Part shown: positions 38,420 through 41,297 of the stretch, piece by piece
Layout: the number at the start of each line of letters is the position of its first letter
Numbering within the stretch: the stretch's first letter is position 1
NCBI GenBank assembly: GCA_030267965.1
Contig: BRYA01000735.1
Span: 10,109 to 51,405, forward strand
Direction: 5' to 3'
Length of the DNA: 41,297 bases
Source of the DNA: Triparma columacea
Taxonomy: Eukaryota; Sar; Bolidophyceae; Parmales; Triparmaceae
Translations under genes and position numbers: made by a program
The notes under the pieces: generated by a model
What the model saw: only the letters and a program-made list of their open reading frames with translations
Told to the model about the DNA's origin: nothing
Databases searched by the model: none

Positions 38420-38797
38420 ACGCGGAGCGAACACTAGAAATTTACGACAACACAGAAATATAGAGAGAAGAAAAAAGAACGGAACAAATTAGCGCAGATA
38501 ACGACAGATCATTCTTTCGTGCTCGCTCAATTCGAAGGTAAAAAAAATGAAATAATATGCTTGGACAATGGAAACATCCACACGCTTGCTTGCTTATAAA
38601 TATGACCGAAATCCATAGATCTTTCGAATGAAAAGTGGTATGGCTTATCTTATCGTCCCAGCATCCCCTCCTCCCCTCCACCGTTCCACTCCTGTCTCTT
38701 CCCTTTCCCCCCATCCCCCCTGCTCAGTAGAAAATCTGTGTCTTGTGTGATATCCACCAAAGCTGCTTGTGTAAAAAAGCAAATGTCGAACGTTGGT
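38420..38797. other. Convergent intergenic region
   Basis: This 378-base AT-rich spacer lies between the protease and HMG-box 3' ends and should hold both 3' UTRs. I see no gene or repeat in it. Confidence 0.5.
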
Positions 38798-39187
38798 TTA
38801 CTTGGTCTTGTACTTGTCCTTCTGGGCCTGGGATAGCGCCCTCCACCTCGCGCCGACCTCCCTACCGCGATCACCGAAGTTTGGGAACTTATCCTTGATC
38901 TTGGGGTTCATCTCAGCGCAGAAGTTGTTGTAGGAAGAGGCTGCCCTCTTGACCTTCTCCTAAGGGGGGTGCGGAGGGAGGTGGCGGGTGGGGGGGTGGG
39001 GGGGATTAATGGTGAAGTGGGAATGAAGTAAAATAAAGAGTGGCAAAGAGCTCACCTTGCCATCCTTTCCCTTCTTGGCAACCTTCTTGGGCTTGGCGGC
39101 GGCCTTGGGCTTAGCGGCGGCCTTCTTGGCGGAGCCGGTCTTTGTGGTAGCTTTCTTAGTCTTCGTTGGGGATTTTGAGGATGCCAT
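38798..39187 (-). CDS. Small HMG-box chromatin protein (97 aa)
   Basis: Exon 1 is 39187..39056 (44 codons) and exon 2 is 38959..38798; the 96-base intron has a GTGAGC donor and a CCTTAG acceptor, phase 0. The N-terminal ~44 residues are Lys/Ala-rich with KPKAAAKPKK repeats, like histone-H1 or HMGN-type tails. Exon 2 encodes an HMG box: KRAASSYNNFCAEMNPKIKD (helix I), FGDRGREVGARWRALSQAQK (helices II-III), ending DKYKTK. Such proteins bend DNA and loosen chromatin in the nucleus. Compared with the usual ~70-residue box, helix III is cut short here. The promoter lies in the AT-rich stretch upstream. Confidence 0.85.
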
Positions 39188-39588
39188 TCTGTGGTGAATT
39201 GAGTGTTTGGTGATTGAGCGTGAGAGGAGAAATGTTTTCTGTGAAAGAAAGTGTTGAAGGTGAAGGTTCTTGACGTCAAGACTTGAGGAATCGCAGAAAC
39301 GAAATCAAATAACACCGATGAATGAGGCACACACATACTTGTTCGTCCCAGGAAACGAATAAATAGGGCCTTTTTCTGGAGCGCTTGAGCGGGTGCTGAA
39401 ATGTTGTATTTTTGAGACAAATAGGTCGATAAAAGGGATTTCCAAAGTAACTTAAGTTTCAAACGAAGTATTTAAGTGGTGGAAAACAATCCATTTTCCT
39501 ATAATGGTCGTAAAACTAACCTTTTATTGGTGATTGAGATTTGCCTCTATGGATCCTGGAAAGAGGAGTCCAGGAGTCGTGCAGACCT
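39188..39588. other. Intergenic region, HMG-box promoter side
   Basis: About 400 AT-rich bases upstream of the HMG-box start. A frame running through it on the minus strand extends the HMG exon in another phase and is not supported. No clear promoter motif is seen. Confidence 0.4.
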
Positions 39589-39810
39589 TCAGCCTCTGCT
39601 GCAGGACAAGGGGTTGGGGAGAAGGGAAAAGTAAATGGACAGTAGACTGTCGAGAAGGCCAAGGTCGGCCCCCACTACTACGAAACGGTCGCGCCGTAGG
39701 GGGGATGAGACGATGAAGCAGACTTTGTGGCTCGGCCATACGCCGATGAAGAATAAGAAGGTTAATGTTATGACAATGGAGGCGGTGAGTTGGTTGGCAA
39801 TTTGACTCAT
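39589..39810 (-). CDS. Possible small membrane protein (73 aa)
   Basis: ATG at 39810 opens 73 codons. Residues about 9-27 (TASIVITLTFLFFIGVWPSH) form one convincing hydrophobic span after a short polar N-terminus, as in small single-pass ER or mitochondrial subunits. I cannot assign a family. The C-terminal half is less convincing and may be an artefact of a missed intron or wrong frame. It lies divergent from the gene beginning near 40004. Confidence 0.3.
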   Translation of the reverse strand: MSQIANQLTASIVITLTFLFFIGVWPSHKVCFIVSSPLRRDRFVVVGADLGLLDSLLSIYFSLLPNPLSCSRG

Positions 39811-40003
39811 CCCTTTCGATTTTTCGCGCGATTCGTGTTGTTCTTCTCTCCCGTCTTCTTCGCTTTTTTCCCCTAGTTTCCCTTTCCTGTTGCCTAAACG
39901 TTAATATCCCCCAATGACCGACTCCCTTCTCAACCGCTATATTCCCTTTACAATATATATCTCTTGTACCTAATGTCATACCTCACACCCCCCCCACCTC
40001 CAG

Positions 40004-41297
40004 ATGGGAACGGCTGAGAAACTACATACGTCTCATTTCAACTGTGTCGCGATTGCCGAGACTTCAAAGAGGCATCAGGACCTGATTTACAATGCAAGGT
40101 TAGTGAGATGGGATGGGAAGAGGAGGGGGGGGGGGGGGGTTCGCCAGGGGGGTTCGCCACAACTAACGTTACTTCTTCCACCCACTGCTTTGCTCGCCAT
40201 GCAGGTCCAGGATCAATACTAAGCTCCACCCCTTCGTGGTTAATGAACGCAACAGACTAAAGGCTCGGGACCACTTGCGCGGCGTGAACGCTCTCGATCG
40301 CAACTCCACGCTCCCAGATGCGTTGAAGCACCACAGCGGGTACCACGAGGTGTACGGCTGGCTGCTGACGGCCGAGCAGCACCAAGATAGGATGAAGAAG
40401 TTGACTCCTTCCGTCCAGTCTGCGCTTCCCCGCCACTGCAGAGAGTACAAGGCGTTGCGGGACAAAAATAGGTTCAAGAGCATGAGCGCGCAGCAGAAGA
40501 AATTATTCTTGCAAAGGAGGAGGGACGAAAAGGTCAAGAAGCATGAGGTCGCGGAGAGGAAAGCCAAAAGACGGGCCCAAGTGCAGGAGGACGAGAAGAA
40601 ATTGGAGGCCATGAAGTTTGCATCGCCGACCTCGGATTATTCGGTTACTGGATTGCGAGAGGCCAAACTCAAGAACGTTGGAGATGTGCGGGAGAAGGAC
40701 AATGCGGCAGGGGATTACGTGGAGAAGCGCAAGAAGGAGATACGGGAGGCCAGGAGCATTCGCAGGAACGATTCTAGCGGATTCTCTACGCCTAAGATGA
40801 GGACCGGAGCCAGCTACGACCCCTACTCCACCCCTGACCCCAGATCCGCCGTTTATGTCGATTCCTACCCCCGCTTTGACCCCAGCAAGAATGAAAACTA
40901 TAGGAAAGACAACGTCAACGCCCGTGAGTACGGCTCTGCAAAGCTTAGGGGAACGAGCAGCACCGGAATGTCACCGCACTCGACCCCCATTCGGAGGCCG
41001 AAGTCGAGCGGCGCAGCGACCCGTCCCAACCGGTTAAAGTACAAAATGGTCCACGCCGGGGGGCTCATAAACACAGTCGAGAGTATCATGCGGACAGGCG
41101 TGGCAACGCAGCACCGACTTAACCATAAGAGCGCGAGAAAATCAGGGGGGACGTGGCAGGATGACGAAAGGGGCGATAGCATCAGGAGTCGTTCGGAAAG
41201 GAGAGTGGGTGGGGGGGCTGCAGTATGGAGAGATGATGATTATGACTATTATGATGATTACGGAAACGGTGGCGGTGGCATAACAGACACTTTATTC
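40004..41297 (+). CDS. Unrecognised basic coiled-coil protein, 3' end outside window
   Basis: Exon 40004..40098 starts ATGGGAACGGCTGAG and ends at a GTTAGT donor. Exon 40205.. starts after GCCATGCAG and stays open to the window edge; the join gives DLIYNAR|SRINTKLHPF. The first exon is itself preceded by CACCTCCAG, a good acceptor, so a 5' exon is possible (for example one ending at the GTGAGT donor near 39785). Visible parts: a conserved-looking start (HFNCVAIAETSKRHQDLIYN), a charged helical segment (MSAQQKKLFLQRRRDEKVKK then AERKAKRRAQVQEDEKKLEA), and a Ser/Arg-rich disordered C-terminal part ending in an Asp/Tyr cluster. No domain is recognised. A cytoskeletal or RNA-associated protein would fit the composition. 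Confidence 0.65.

Noticed and set aside
39534..39716. 60-codon plus-strand frame near 39.6 kb
   Set aside because: Arg/Gly-rich antisense of the possible small membrane protein, with no supporting feature.

Overview
The window is nuclear DNA of a eukaryotic microbe with a compact genome. About twenty protein genes sit on both strands. Many are split by short GT-AG introns (mostly about 92-135 bases, one of 275, one possible 43), several with a CTAAC or CTGAC-like branch site. Gaps between genes are often only 35-300 bases. Base use is moderately GC-rich with strong purine bias on coding strands. The content (BspA-type leucine-rich repeats, a many-finger C2H2 protein, a NEK kinase, an IQ/SAM/ankyrin giant with a dynein-stalk-like piece, TRPML, MABP1/WDR62) suggests a unicellular, probably flagellate-derived alga or protist. 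A stramenopile such as a bolidophyte/Parmales relative is my inference; no rRNA or organelle marker is present to prove it.

Layout, left to right. 1-6.1 kb, all minus strand: a NEK-like kinase cut by the window edge, a BspA-type LRR protein, and a membrane-anchored SAM methyltransferase. 6.4-8.7 kb, plus: a nine-finger C2H2 protein and a RidA family protein. 8.9-13.3 kb: an unrecognised glycine-rich protein divergent from mitochondrial ribosomal protein uS5m, then DPM3 convergent with uS5m. 14.0-17.0 kb: a four-exon coiled-coil/RG-rich protein and a V-ATPase proteolipid (c-subunit-like) gene. 17.2-25.7 kb, minus: a 2,396-residue intronless multidomain protein and a two-exon unknown. 25.9-32.7 kb: a mucolipin (TRPML) channel convergent with a MABP1/WDR62 WD40 scaffold. 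32.9-41.3 kb: a karyopherin-like HEAT protein, an LEA2-like membrane protein, a papain-family protease, a small HMG-box protein, a possible tiny membrane protein, and an unknown basic coiled-coil protein running off the right edge.

This is an ordinary eukaryotic gene neighbourhood, not an operon, so adjacency alone says little about shared function. Two genes act on acidic compartments (V-ATPase c-like, TRPML). Several others (NEK, the giant, MABP1/WDR62, coiled-coil proteins) belong to families often tied to cilia, centrosomes or the cytoskeleton.

The most unusual items are key-residue losses in recognisable folds. The proteolipid carries Gly where the proton-carrying Glu should be. The alpha/beta-hydrolase inside the giant has lost its nucleophile Ser. 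The TRPML filter reads NGDV instead of NGDD. The NEK kinase has a degenerate glycine loop. The giant also contains a dynein-heavy-chain stalk-like segment outside any motor, which is the best candidate for undescribed biology here.
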